The notes under the pieces: model-generated | The model's database searches: none | The model's input: the letters and a program-made list of their open reading frames with translations, nothing else | What the model was told of the DNA's origin: nothing | Made by a program: the position numbers and the translations under genes | Shown: positions 33,977 to 43,790 of the stretch, in pieces | Layout: each line of letters opens with the position of its first letter | How positions within the stretch are numbered: position 1 is the stretch's first letter | DNA from: Pseudisothecium myosuroides | Taxonomy: Eukaryota > Streptophyta > Bryopsida > Hypnales > Lembophyllaceae | DNA: 64,000 nt | Direction: 5' to 3' | Assembly: GCA_951799445.1 (NCBI GenBank) | Contig: OX637288.1 | Span: 5,396,501-5,460,500, forward strand

Positions 33977-34754
33977 GGCCCTCATTTCTCTCCAAAGCCA
34001 CCCCCCATTCTTAGTTTTGGGGTCCATTGGGTCCACGTGGTGGTGGATATTTTGGCAGTTTTTAGCCAAAAACCTCAAACGGTGTTTTTGGGGCATCTTT
34101 TGCCTCTTTTGCTTGTGTTTCTTGAGCTTCCTGAGAACCCTAGTGGATTCCCCTAAGTGGTACACGCTTTGATTCTTTGTATTCTTGGTGAAACGTGGTT
34201 TTGTTGAGGTATTGCTTTGTCCTTTCAAAGTCTTGCACTAATCCTAAAGCCACCCCCACCGTACCTTGGCGATGCCGCTTTGGGGGCCTTTAGTGTGGAA
34301 GTTGTGATAGTAGTTGTTGGAGTAGGAGAACTCTTTTTAGCAAGCTAACTTGTCCCCAAGTGGCCCCTCCTTGTTCTCATTTGTTGGTATACTGCCCTCA
34401 CGGCGAAGCTTTGAAACCCCAAGTGTCTAAAGTCCTAGATCGTGTGTTAAAACGTGGAAAACGGCGAAGCTCTGGCCTCGTAGGTCCCACCAATCCTAGA
34501 TTCGATGTTAAAACCGAAATTACGGCGGAGCCTTGAACCTTGGTAGACCCCGGTATCAAGGTTTAGTTTCCAAAACACGTAGGAAACATCTTAAGGTTTA
34601 GCTTCCAAAAATCGACCTTTGTAGTGCAAATAGCCACGTGACATGGAGCAACACTCTTCATCCCTTGTCAAGGATTTTTGTTCGTAAAAAGTAGACCAAT
34701 TATCTCCCAACCTCAGCGATTAAACCCGGGGCTAGGGGCCGGTCAGCTCAGGAC

Positions 34755-34860
34755 CAACAAGCCGGGAGCAGCCAGCCCACCAACGGCCGGGAGCAGTCAG
34801 CCCCCAGCGGCCGGGAAGCAGCCAGCCGACTAACAAGCCGGAGCAGCCAGCCCAACTAGG
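34755..34860. repeat. GC-rich minisatellite-like repeat
   Basis: About four imperfect units of GCCGGGAGCAGCCAGCCCAC, 22-28 bp each, inside the 6.1-kb insertion. Base composition contrasts sharply with the surrounding AT-rich DNA. Confidence 0.75.
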
Positions 34861-36737
34861 CTCTTTTTTCGGTTTTTTTAATTCTTATTCCTAATCAAAA
34901 CAAATTAACGCCATAAATAAACAACAAGGGGAGTAGGGGAAAGGAAAACCTAGATTAGAATAGGACTAGGGGGATCTATAGGAGGAAGTAGGAATAGCAT
35001 TGACTCAAAGCAAAAAACTAGGATATTCAGTAGAGTGAAATTAGTGTTACATTAGGGAAAATAGGCGGGAGTAGTGAAGATTAAAAAGGAGGACTAGTAG
35101 GGCTTAGTGTCACACTAACTCACTCCACCACTACACATCCATCAATCAAGAAAAACGCTCCACCTGCATCAACCAACTTCCATACACCAAGGCAACCAAA
35201 AGAACAATAAGCATGATGAGACTAGGGGAAGTTTAAGAAGAAGAAGATGGAAGGAGGAGAAGATTAGGGAAATCTCAAGAGGCATTGTGAGCCATAGGGC
35301 GGCCTTATATAAGAAACCAAAAAAACGTGCCAATTAATAGCCCTAAATGGCGTAAGAAGATTGGTGGCACCATCATCAAGTGGGAATAGTGAAGTAGGAA
35401 TAGTGAAGTAGGAATAGTAATATAGGAATAGTGGAATAGAAATAGTAAGCAACCAAACAAACCACAACAATCTTTTCCCTCTCCAAAAAAATTCAAGAAA
35501 TACCACAACATGGCGCATGAAGGAAATCTCAGCAACCTCATTCGTGATCTCCAAGACGAGGTGGGTCGCTAAACTCCCTCCGTACCTTTTTAAATTGCAA
35601 GAAATTCAACTAGTACTAAGCAGGGCCGAGAGCAAGGTCCTAGGGGCTAAAAGTCAGGGCAAAATATATTAAAGAATCCTAGAGAAGGGATCTAGAGGTT
35701 TCCAAAACCCTAAAATACGCCCAATTGAAGAAGTTATGAGTAGATGAAGTTAGGAGCCATGTTGGATGAAACTTAGCAAAATTCATCCAAGAGGAACAAG
35801 GAATAGAAGATAAGGAGAAGGACTAAATAAGGATCCAAAAATTAAATTAGAAGTTAGTTTTGAATTTAGGATCAACCGCAATCAATGGATGAAATTTGAT
35901 GAACCAAGTAGCGGTCAAACTTCATCCATGGATAATTTTTGCTAGGAAGCACCAAACCTTGGGTAACTAGTCATAGTAGAAAGTTAAAATTAGGGTTTAC
36001 AAGGAACAAGACTTAAACCGTCTAAAATTAGTAACTTACCAAGCGTAATTAAGCCCCTTAAGTAAGACAAGGAAGTGGATTAGGAACTTTTGCGATTAAG
36101 TTTAGGTTAAGTATAGAGTTAGCACATCTTAGAACAGGGTTAAGGTAACCCAAAACTAAACCCAGCTTAAAAAAATAGCTAAACCCCAAGCAGTTAAGGG
36201 GGGATGAAGTCCGGAACCAGTAATGGATGAACCCTTGAGGATTTCATCCAGTTGAACCAAAACTTGGGAATTAGGTTAACCATAGGGAGATAGGACCCTG
36301 ACCCAAATTCCAAGCCAAATCAGAATTAGGAGTTTATAGAAAACAATGGATGAAGTTTGAGGAACCGAGTAGCGGTCAAACTTCATCCGTCCATAACTTT
36401 CTCTAAGAGAGTCCAAACCAAGCAAACTTTATACTTTTAGAAATGGCATAAGGTACTCTTCCATTTAGGATAGATAGGTTTAGACTAAGATTACCTCTTC
36501 TCTTAAACCACCAAGCCCTCTCAGGCCACGATTCAGACTTAGTAGTATTAGCAAGTCCGGTTAGGGTTTCATTTTCTTGTACGAGTTAACAAACACTAGG
36601 AACATAGAAAAGATCCATTGCTTGGAAGACACAATGGATTGGCGCTAGACACCCATAGATCGAGTCAGAACGGTTGTTTAACCGAGAGCCTGGTTGTGCT
36701 CGTTTGTTTACCAAGGGTGGGTAAACGAGCCCTCACA

Positions 36738-37123
36738 CCACACCCCAGTCAAAATGAGCGTAGATAACATACACCTATGGCACAAAAGGATTGGTCATAT
36801 CAATTATCAAAGTCTATACCACATGACCTCAAAACATTTAGTAGATGGAGTTCCTGAGATCCCTCTACTCAAACATGTCTGCCCGTCCTGTATGATCGGC
36901 AAACTCCCTAGAGATGCGATTCCCAAGAAATGGACAACAACTACCACTAGACCACTACAACTAATATATAGTGACCTGTGTGGACCACTCCCTATTCCAT
37001 CCAAAATAGACAGCCGATACATTCTCACATTCATTGATGATTTTTCTCGGAAAACCTGGCTTTACTTTCTCTCAGAAAAATCTCAGACCCTAGATTCATT
37101 CAAGAAGTTTTGTCAACAGGTAG
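36738..37123 (+). pseudogene. copia integrase, N-terminal part
   Basis: GAG-pre-integrase and integrase. The zinc-binding HHCC module is seen as LWHKRIGH...CPSCMIGK. The catalytic core follows with the first Asp in IYSDLCGPLP and the second in TFIDDFSRKTW. The frame is open until the CACTA-like insertion at 37124. The third acidic residue lies beyond it (QNGLAERKNRT, about 39876-39902). Confidence 0.9.
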
Positions 37124-39738
37124 CACTACAAGAAAATGGGTACTTTCGTGACTGCAGAGGAATGACTGCATGTCCGGTTTCACTAGAAAATGACTGCAAT
37201 TCTCTAATTGCACCATCTGTGAAACCAAAATCCGTCCCCAGTCATTTTGGAGTCGGCACAGCGACTACGGGATGAACAGTTGACAGAAAAGGGCCGCAGG
37301 AGCGATGTTCTCGTTCACTGCGTCGTCAACTTATTGGCGGGAAAAGGGATAAATCCAACGTGGCCGGCAAAGTCATTTCTGAGTCATTTTTCTGTCATAA
37401 ATTTGACTGAGCTTCACTTTTGAGCGACTCAAGAATGACTATTGAATGACTGGCACGACTCCTTTAGAGACCTTAGTTAGTTTTACGGTTTGGACCTCTG
37501 CCCGTACTGACACGGGTAGGTAGTCCTTCAAATTTTATAGACTGAGAAAAGAAATGGAAAACTTTCAATTTATACAAAGCCGTTCTAATCCAATACACCA
37601 CACCGCACTACGATTTCAAAATCAACTAGAGTCGTTCTATACTACAAAATGACTACACCAATTGATACAATTTTAGACATTGAACTGCTGAGACAATTCT
37701 GACGTGTGGGGTCGCATACATTGCAACTGCGCCACCTCTACGCTATTACTGGGAAATGACTGTAAGCGACTCTGAAAGGACTTATTACAAACTAATAAAT
37801 TACTATGTGGTCACTACTCTAATTCTTAGCCTCTAATACTACAACAATGACGACTTAATATCCTTCTTAAGCTGATAAGTTCTCTTCCACTGACAATTTG
37901 ATAGTCCCGACTAGATAAACTACCTCCGCTGTAATAAGCATCCATTGAGGAGCGGTCACCCCTACAATCTCTACAGTAGTATTAATAAAGATGTCCTTTG
38001 TGTCTTAGCAAATGACTGCCAGTTAACTACTTATAATAATCTAGAAGTGATGGGCTGCTGATTGCTTGCTATCCTCATTTCCAAATGTAGAACTATTGGA
38101 TCTCCCGATTAGAATCACGTTTATCATGCATTTTCTGACCATTGCTATGATCTTGCACTTATTAAGGGCACCCCGGGCATCTACAGCAGCACCTATTGAA
38201 AAGAATTCCTACAATGAAGCCTAATATGCCTCCTATACTAATAGGTTCTCCTTTGCCGATAATTCAATGGCGTCTACCACTCCTCCATGGTTTATTTCCT
38301 AGATGCAACTACTCCGTTGATTTTAAGCAACCCCGGGGACAAGGAGACAAGGCTTACAAGCATTACAGTACTTTGAGGGGACTCTTTGAACGCTACTTTG
38401 TACCCTACAATCCTATGACTTCAATATGACTTCGTCATAGTCATTTAAAAGTCGCGGTGAAAGATTGTACTGCGTAAACGACTCAAAAATGACTAACAAA
38501 TGACTTCTATACTATTGGCAACCGGACAATCAGCCTGGCATTTTCGCAAACTGCACATTCAACAATTCTGGAGGACTGTTGACATCATGGATAGTCATCA
38601 TCACACTTTCCTTGCATGAAGTGAGGAGTCCTAGAACAACTATATATGTCTATGTTTTGGGGAAGTCAAATAGGTGATCCTAAATCCCTAATCCTCTTTA
38701 TGTGCCAATCATTTTCAATCCATTTAGCAAATTTGTCTATAACTTTTGATTTGAGGCCCAAAATGTAAAATGGATTTTTGGAGATGAAAGTATGATTGAT
38801 TTTCTAACTTTTATTAGTTCAAATTTTTTTGGAAAAAATTAATCTACTATACCTCAATAAGGTCTAAAATATTATTTGTAACACAATTCCTGCATTTTCA
38901 ATATCCCACATGGTTTGTCTTGCCTACTACTACCCCACTTCTATAAAAGGCTTGTCATTTTATCTCTTCATACTTACACACTAAGCCATGCAAGTCATGC
39001 AAAATATAATTATGTTGTACAGTGTATTGTATAATGTATATGGTGTATTGTATATGTGATGTATTATATTTGGTATATTGTATATGGTGTATTGCTATGG
39101 AACTTTGAATGTATCCATATGTGACTATAGAATGACTAGTTTCCTTCTATTTGTCATTATATTCCTTTTTGTACATAATGCATTGCCGCAAATTTAAAAT
39201 GTTTCCAAAAAATGAATTACCCTGTCTTTGGAAAGTATATTAAACCCTAAATCTATGTCACTTCAAAACAACTACATGCGTCACTTAAACATGACTGGAC
39301 AATCTTAAAAGTACATCCTACAAATGACTGCAGAATGACTGGACACGTGCCAAAGCGTCATTCGTCCGTTGAAGATAAAATCGCAATAAATGACTGGACA
39401 TGTGTCATTCCCGCATTGGTCGACACAACTCCCTCATGACTGCAGAATGACTCACGCAAAGGTCCACGTCAGCAGCGGCCGACCAAATTTTTCAAAAAAT
39501 GGGCAACTGCCCGGCCTTTCCGAAAAATTTTGTCCCCAGAACTCAGTGCCACGTAGACCCTCCCATCCGTTCTTCATCCAAGGCCCCATTCGTTGGTGAT
39601 ATTAGAGCTGCAGTCATTAAAAGAATGACTTGTCCACTATGACTGCAGGGCCTGGAGTCGCGGTGGAGTCAATTATGTCCGGAATGACTGCAAAACTGTC
39701 ATTTATCGCAGTCATTTATACCCCTGTTTTTTGTAGTG
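37124..39738. mobile_element. non-autonomous CACTA-like transposon in copia integrase
   Basis: 2615 bp with ends CACTACAAGAAAATGGG and (inverse) CACTACAAAAAACAGGGG, and a TAG duplication (37121-37123 and 39739-39741). Removing it restores integrase homology. Subterminal regions are packed with AATGACTG/GACTGCA words in both orientations (e.g. 37150-37200, 37425-37455, 39300-39450, 39640-39715). These are the multiple subterminal motifs typical of CACTA elements. No transposase frame is recognised, so it likely depends on a helper. Confidence 0.92.
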
Positions 39739-39741
39739 TAG

Positions 39742-40360
39742 AAACACCAACCCTTTGAATAGGTACGCTCCGTACTGATAGAGGAGGCGAACACGTTTCT
39801 AGATCCTTCACAACCTATTGTCAAAACCATGGGATAACACGTCAACTTACAGCCGGCTACTCACCTCATCAGAACGGACTTGCAGAAAGGAAGAACAGGA
39901 CTCTACTTGAAGGAATTCGCAGTGTAGTTATAGGAACAAAACTACCCAAATCACTCTTGGAAGAAATCACCCAAACAGTCAATTACATTCAAAATAGGTC
40001 ACCCACCAAGGCACTAAAACTCAAGACACCTGAGGAAGCCTTCACCGGTCTCAAACCTAACTTAGCTCACCTTCGCGTGATAGGTTGCGTAGCGTACTGC
40101 CACATTCCCGATGCCAAGCGCACAAAATTCGACCCCAAGGCCATCCCCACCCTTTTAGTCGGTTATGATACCCAAAGCAAGGCCTATAGATTCTATGATC
40201 CACACACTAGAGTAATTCTCGTCAGTAGAGACATTAGATTTGATGAAAACTCCCTCACTCTTCCCACACCTGAGATCACCGAACCACTAACCGATCCATC
40301 CTTCCTGGACAAGCTCCTACCTCCCCCCACCCTACCAACCCATCTCCCTTAGACAACTCC
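39742..40360 (+). pseudogene. copia integrase, C-terminal part
   Basis: Continues integrase: TLRTDRGGEH, then QNGLAERKNRT with the catalytic Glu. Next come the NRSPTKAL and GYDTQSKAYRFYDP regions typical of the copia integrase C-terminus. A TGA lies just after the insertion site (near 39757), and the frame closes at 40350 within a Pro-rich linker. Confidence 0.88.
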
Positions 40361-41570
40361 CCCACCATCATCTGCTACTATCCAGTACCAGATCAACCCA
40401 CCACAGCGGCCACTCCAGCTTCTCATGTCACGTTTCCAGGAGCACCAAACTCTCCCCTAATACCATTACCTTTACCACCTAGCCCAACTCCAACCCCAGC
40501 AACCACAGCCCCGCGCCGATCCCAGCGCCCGCGACGTCAGAACATCCGTTTCGAAGGTTATGATCTCTGCCTCTTCACCGACAATTTTGACATCTGTAAA
40601 GTCACACCCGCCAGTCCAAAGCCTCCACCAACACCCAAACCCGCAACTTCCTTAGATCAAGACATGGACCATCTGACATTTAAACAAGCAAAACACGACC
40701 CCGGGTGGCGACTCGCCATGCAGGATGAGATGAACGCCATCTGGAAAAACACAACTTGGAATTTAGAACCCTTACCTCCCGGCAAGAAGGCGATCACTTG
40801 CAAATGGGTGTTTAAGTTAAAACCTGGCGTCAATGGTCAACCACCGGTGAAGAAAGCCCGCCTGGTTGCGCATGGCTTCGAACAAAGAAAAGGGATCAAT
40901 TTTACGAACACCTTCGCTCCTGTCATTAAGTAGGCTACTCTACGTACAGCAATTGCGGTCGCAGTTGCAAAAAGATGGAGCATACATCACATGGATGTAC
41001 GCACCGCCTTCTTGCATGGCCTACTCAAAGAGCGTGTGTACATGCAACAACCTCCAAGGTCTCAAGCTCATGGCCAAGAACACCTAGCTTGCCGACTCAA
41101 TAGATCCCTATATGGCCTGAAACAGAGCCCTAGAGCATGGTACGAGAGAATCGACACAGCTCTTATTCGACTTGGCTTACAAAGGAGTAAATCTGATCCT
41201 AATATGTACTACATGCATTATCAGGGAGAAACGATCATTCTCATGTTATACGTGGACGACCTGTTCATAACCGGTAGTTCAGACAGACTAATCTCGTGGC
41301 TAAAGAAATTCTTACACAAAGAATTCGACATTACTGATCTAGGGAAAGTTCGTCGTTACCTTGGGATTTCTTTTGAACAAATCATCCTGGGGATCTTTCT
41401 CCATCAGCGTGACTATACAGCTTCCATTCTCGTAGAATTCGGTATGGCGGATTGCAAGCCAGCTGCTACTCCATTTCTTGATGGTCACAGATATGCACAC
41501 ATCCTATATAGACTCCACACATTATTGCAAGTTAGTAGGCAAGTTAATATTCCTTACTGTCACACGTCCT
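40361..41570 (+). pseudogene. copia reverse transcriptase, frame-disrupted
   Basis: After a Pro-rich linker, RT begins at about 40664 (WRLAMQDEMNAIWKN, CKWVFKLKPG). A TAG at 40931 interrupts it right after FAPVIK. It continues in the same frame as the MDVRTAFLHG block and the YVDD active site (LMLYVDDLFITG, about 41247-41276). A frameshift at about 41480 passes to RNase H. These lesions make it inactive as a polyprotein. Confidence 0.92.
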
Positions 41571-42362
41571 GATATCGCCTACTCAGTCTCTCGTCTCAGT
41601 AGTTACATGGCAAACCCCCAACAATCCCACCTAAATGCTGCAAAACATGTGCTAGGTTACCTTCAAGGAACCAAAGAATTTGGGATCCTGTACAAGCACG
41701 ATTCATCGGTTACAATCACTGGATACACGGACGCGGATTGGGGAGCTTGTCCCAAAACTCGCAGATCAATGGGAGCATATTGTTTCACAATGGCGGGGGG
41801 GCCCATCACTTGGCAAAGTAAGAGGCAACTCACCGTCAGCCGATCTTCCACAGAATCGAAATACCGAGCCTTGAGTGACGGTGTTCAAGAAGCTGTCTGG
41901 CTACACAGACTACTTCACAAATTACAACCTCCCGAATCTCAATCAAGACAAAAATCAAGACCTGCTCACCTTCCAGAGACACGACACACTCAATCATGGA
42001 CCGCTACTGCTGCTGTCACTGCACCGAAGCATCTTCCACAAACAAAACTCAATCAACCACGGATCCCTGTTGCTGCAATGAAACATTCTCTGACAGCTCA
42101 ACCTAGCATAACAATATACTGCGATAACCAAAGTGCGGTGAAACTCTCTCGAAATCCTGTTTTTCATGCCAGATCAAAGCACATTGAGATACATTACTAC
42201 TTTATACGCGAGAGAGTGTTAGGCGGGGAAATTAAGGTAGCATATATTCATACCAGTGAACAGCCAGCGGACACTCTTACAAAATCCCTAGGCAAGATAA
42301 AGTTTACCCAGCATAGAGCATCCCTGGGACTACTTCCCTTATCTGACCTGGAAAAAGGCTAA
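41478..42362 (+). pseudogene. copia RNase H domain
   Basis: Open from 41478 to the stop at 42362. It shows YTDADWGACPKTRRS, STESKYRALSDGVQEAVWL and IYCDNQSAVKLSRNPVFHARSK, the copia RNase H signature, ending near ADTLTKSLG. An Arg/Gln/His-rich segment of about 55 residues is inserted between the last two blocks. That is longer than usual for this family. Confidence 0.9.
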
Positions 42363-42395
42363 CAAGTTTAAGCCAAAACTTACCCTAACCTCTCC

Positions 42396-42836
42396 CTAGC
42401 ATATTGGAGCCCTGAAGAGATACTCCTCGGCTTCCTCTACAGACCTAAAGCTCTTATGCTCAGCCCCGCTATATCCTGTTACTTCCTTGGAACAATCGAA
42501 CCAAGAGAAATAGAGACCGGGTGTACGTCCGCGCCTCACTGCATAAATCTTGCTCCCCGGCGCTGCTGCCTCACGCAGGTCGCTCCGTGATCGCGACAAC
42601 GTCTCCCCCTTTGGAGCCACCCTCTGTGACCGATCTTCATAAGTCGCACACTCCTCAGATTCGATCAACTCGAACTCTCTCGACACAATCGCCTCCGCAA
42701 CGCTGCCACACCACTCCAGCACCCGCGCAAGAACAGAGCACCACATCCACACCACAAAGCTAACAAGATCCACGAACGAGAGGTTCTCAGTATAATTTCG
42801 CACCTGACGCCACTCATATGCCACTACCCTCGCCAT
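42396..42836 (-). CDS. antisense ORF with RNase H1-type hybrid-binding domain
   Basis: 146 aa from the ATG at 42836, lying antisense between the copia RNase H and the 3' LTR. The C-terminal about 45 residues match the RNase H1 N-terminal hybrid-binding (Cauli_VI/viroplasmin) domain. Visible are IYAVRRGRTPGLYFSWFDC, the KEVTGYSGAEHKSFRS core and EEAEEYL. This domain binds RNA-DNA duplexes in eukaryotic RNase H1 and also occurs in a caulimovirus protein. No catalytic RNase H follows. The N-terminal half has a hydrophobic stretch (VDLVSFVVWMWCSVLARVL). It is intact although pol is broken. It may be an accessory element gene or captured host sequence (inference). Confidence 0.75.
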   Translation of the reverse strand: MARVVAYEWRQVRNYTENLSFVDLVSFVVWMWCSVLARVLEWCGSVAEAIVSREFELIESEECATYEDRSQRVAPKGETLSRSRSDLREAAAPGSKIYAVRRGRTPGLYFSWFDCSKEVTGYSGAEHKSFRSVEEAEEYLFRAPIC

Positions 42837-42879
42837 TGGAATCTGCCCCGACACTACTGTGAAACAACAATCCCTAGAT

Positions 42880-42889
42880 TGAAGGGGGA
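42880..42889 (+). promoter_or_regulatory. copia polypurine tract
   Basis: TGAAGGGGGA immediately before the 3' LTR; the purine-rich primer for plus-strand synthesis. Confidence 0.8.
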
Positions 42890-43061
42890 TGTTGACAATA
42901 CGAAACCATTAGGGTTTCATTGTGACCGGATGAGTTACATCCGGGTGCTAATTAGGTTTAGCACTAATTAGGGTTTAGGAACCTCCTGTATATAACTGGG
43001 GACATCCCCTGGTTCGTTATCTATTCAGATCAACGTTGCAAGATTACAACGTTTGTTTACA
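42890..43061 (+). repeat. copia 3' LTR
   Basis: 172 bp, same ends as the 5' LTR. Differences are CTCT/CTCC, a one-base indel in the CATTCCCC run, TGATTC/TGGTTC and ACAATG/ACAACG. A GAAAT target copy follows. Confidence 0.97.
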
Positions 43062-43436
43062 GAAATGGTGTGCTACCTTATGATGATCCTTATCTCTCAA
43101 CAAAATCAGACTTAGCAAATTCCTGCTCTCAGGAAATGCTTGTCATCCCTAATAATTCAAATATGTCCGCATATGTTCTTCTTTGCCAACGCTCAGTAGG
43201 CCTACGGTATTGCTAAAACATGCCAATGCCGCCTAAGTGAACTGTCCGTCCCGTTAATTTCTCTTTCTGAGAGGAGGATGTTCACCGCAATTAAATTTCC
43301 AGTTAATGAACATGGAGATGTGACGAAAGCACTGTAGTATGACTTAAACAAAACGCAATGTGCTGGAACAGAACATTAATATCTGGAATCAAAACTAGTC
43401 TTTATGGGACCTGCAATAAGCCGATGAAGTAATTGA
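43062..43436. repeat. duplicated NLR-block flank, copy 1
   Basis: Continuation of 27985-28638 after the copia insertion; aligns with about 59835-60208. Shared phrases include CAAAATCAGACTTAGCAAATTC, CCTACGGTATTGCTAAAACA and GAGAGGAGGATGTTCACCGC. No coding frame. Confidence 0.8.
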
Positions 43437-43790
43437 ATGGTAGGTCGAGAAGTCCCCGCAGCACATGTGCGCGGGGATGAGAGACGAAGCGTCTTAGATG
43501 GGCAGGCGCCATTGCGACACGAAGCTTGGCCGCTGTCAACCGGAAACAAAGATTGCGTCCCCCTGTTCCTCCTCAACCCTGTCCCTGGGGTTATTGGAAT
43601 CAGGCGTACTTCGGACGGGGTTTTCCCGGACGTCACTATGTTCGCTGGCCCTCCATTTGTGCGGTTCGAAAGGATTGTCAGTCTTATTTCTTCGCACACG
43701 AATGTCGCATCATAGGTGTGGTCGTTGCTTTGTTTGAGTTGAGTCCGACAAGGCCACCCTTAAACTCCACCAGCTGGAAGCACTGAAGCC
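43437..43790 (+). pseudogene. BAHD acyltransferase remnant, copy 1
   Basis: A decayed C-terminal piece of a BAHD gene, split over frames. It has EVPAAHVRGDER (cf. ETLTAHVWR) and AAVNRKQRLRPPVPP (cf. IAA-GRRRLRPP). Next are a DFGWG-like YFGRG, then FAGPPFVRFERIVSL and GVVVALFE. It matches the partner at 60209-60570. The part between RPPVP and the C-terminal block is abnormal, so it is internally rearranged. It sits tail-to-tail with the NLR pseudogene on the opposite strand. Confidence 0.8.

Larger units (their letters stand above)
30661..36737. mobile_element. 6.1-kb insertion of unknown class within copia pol
   Basis: Flanked by CCACA (30656-30660 and 36738-36742). Deleting it plus one CCACA joins the copia frame exactly (codons AGC CAC ACC CCA), so it is a true insertion. 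Its ends are TGTGAG...CTCACA, a short inverted repeat, and 5-bp duplication with TG..CA ends suggests an LTR-type element. However, I cannot find two matching LTRs and no gag-pol frame is visible. Inside are a TATAAAAG word at 33969, a GC-rich tandem repeat (34755-34860) and a direct repeat containing AGTAGCGGTCAAACTTCATC (35905 and 36372). It could be a large retrotransposon derivative with diverged LTRs. Confidence 0.75.
28639..43061 (+). mobile_element. Ty1/copia LTR retrotransposon with two nested insertions
   Basis: The 5' LTR is 28639-28811 and the 3' LTR 42890-43061, with a GAAAT target duplication (28634-28638 and 43062-43066). Removing the insertions 30661-36737 and 37124-39738 leaves about 5.7 kb, a normal copia size. 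Order is gag, protease, integrase, RT, RNase H, as in Ty1/copia. Coding regions hold several stops and frameshifts, so it is not autonomous. The LTRs differ at three positions and one indel, so the insertion is fairly young. Confidence 0.97.

Noticed and set aside
35264..35554. 96-aa minus-strand hydrophobic frame in the 6.1-kb insertion
   Set aside because: It arises from the TATAGGAATAGTG microrepeats, which translate to Phe/Tyr/Ser-rich sequence; no conserved motif.
30661..36737. Calling the 6.1-kb insertion a Gypsy element
   Set aside because: TG...CA ends, 5-bp duplication and a TGGCGC word near 36643 hinted at it, but no paired LTRs, protease, RT or integrase were found.
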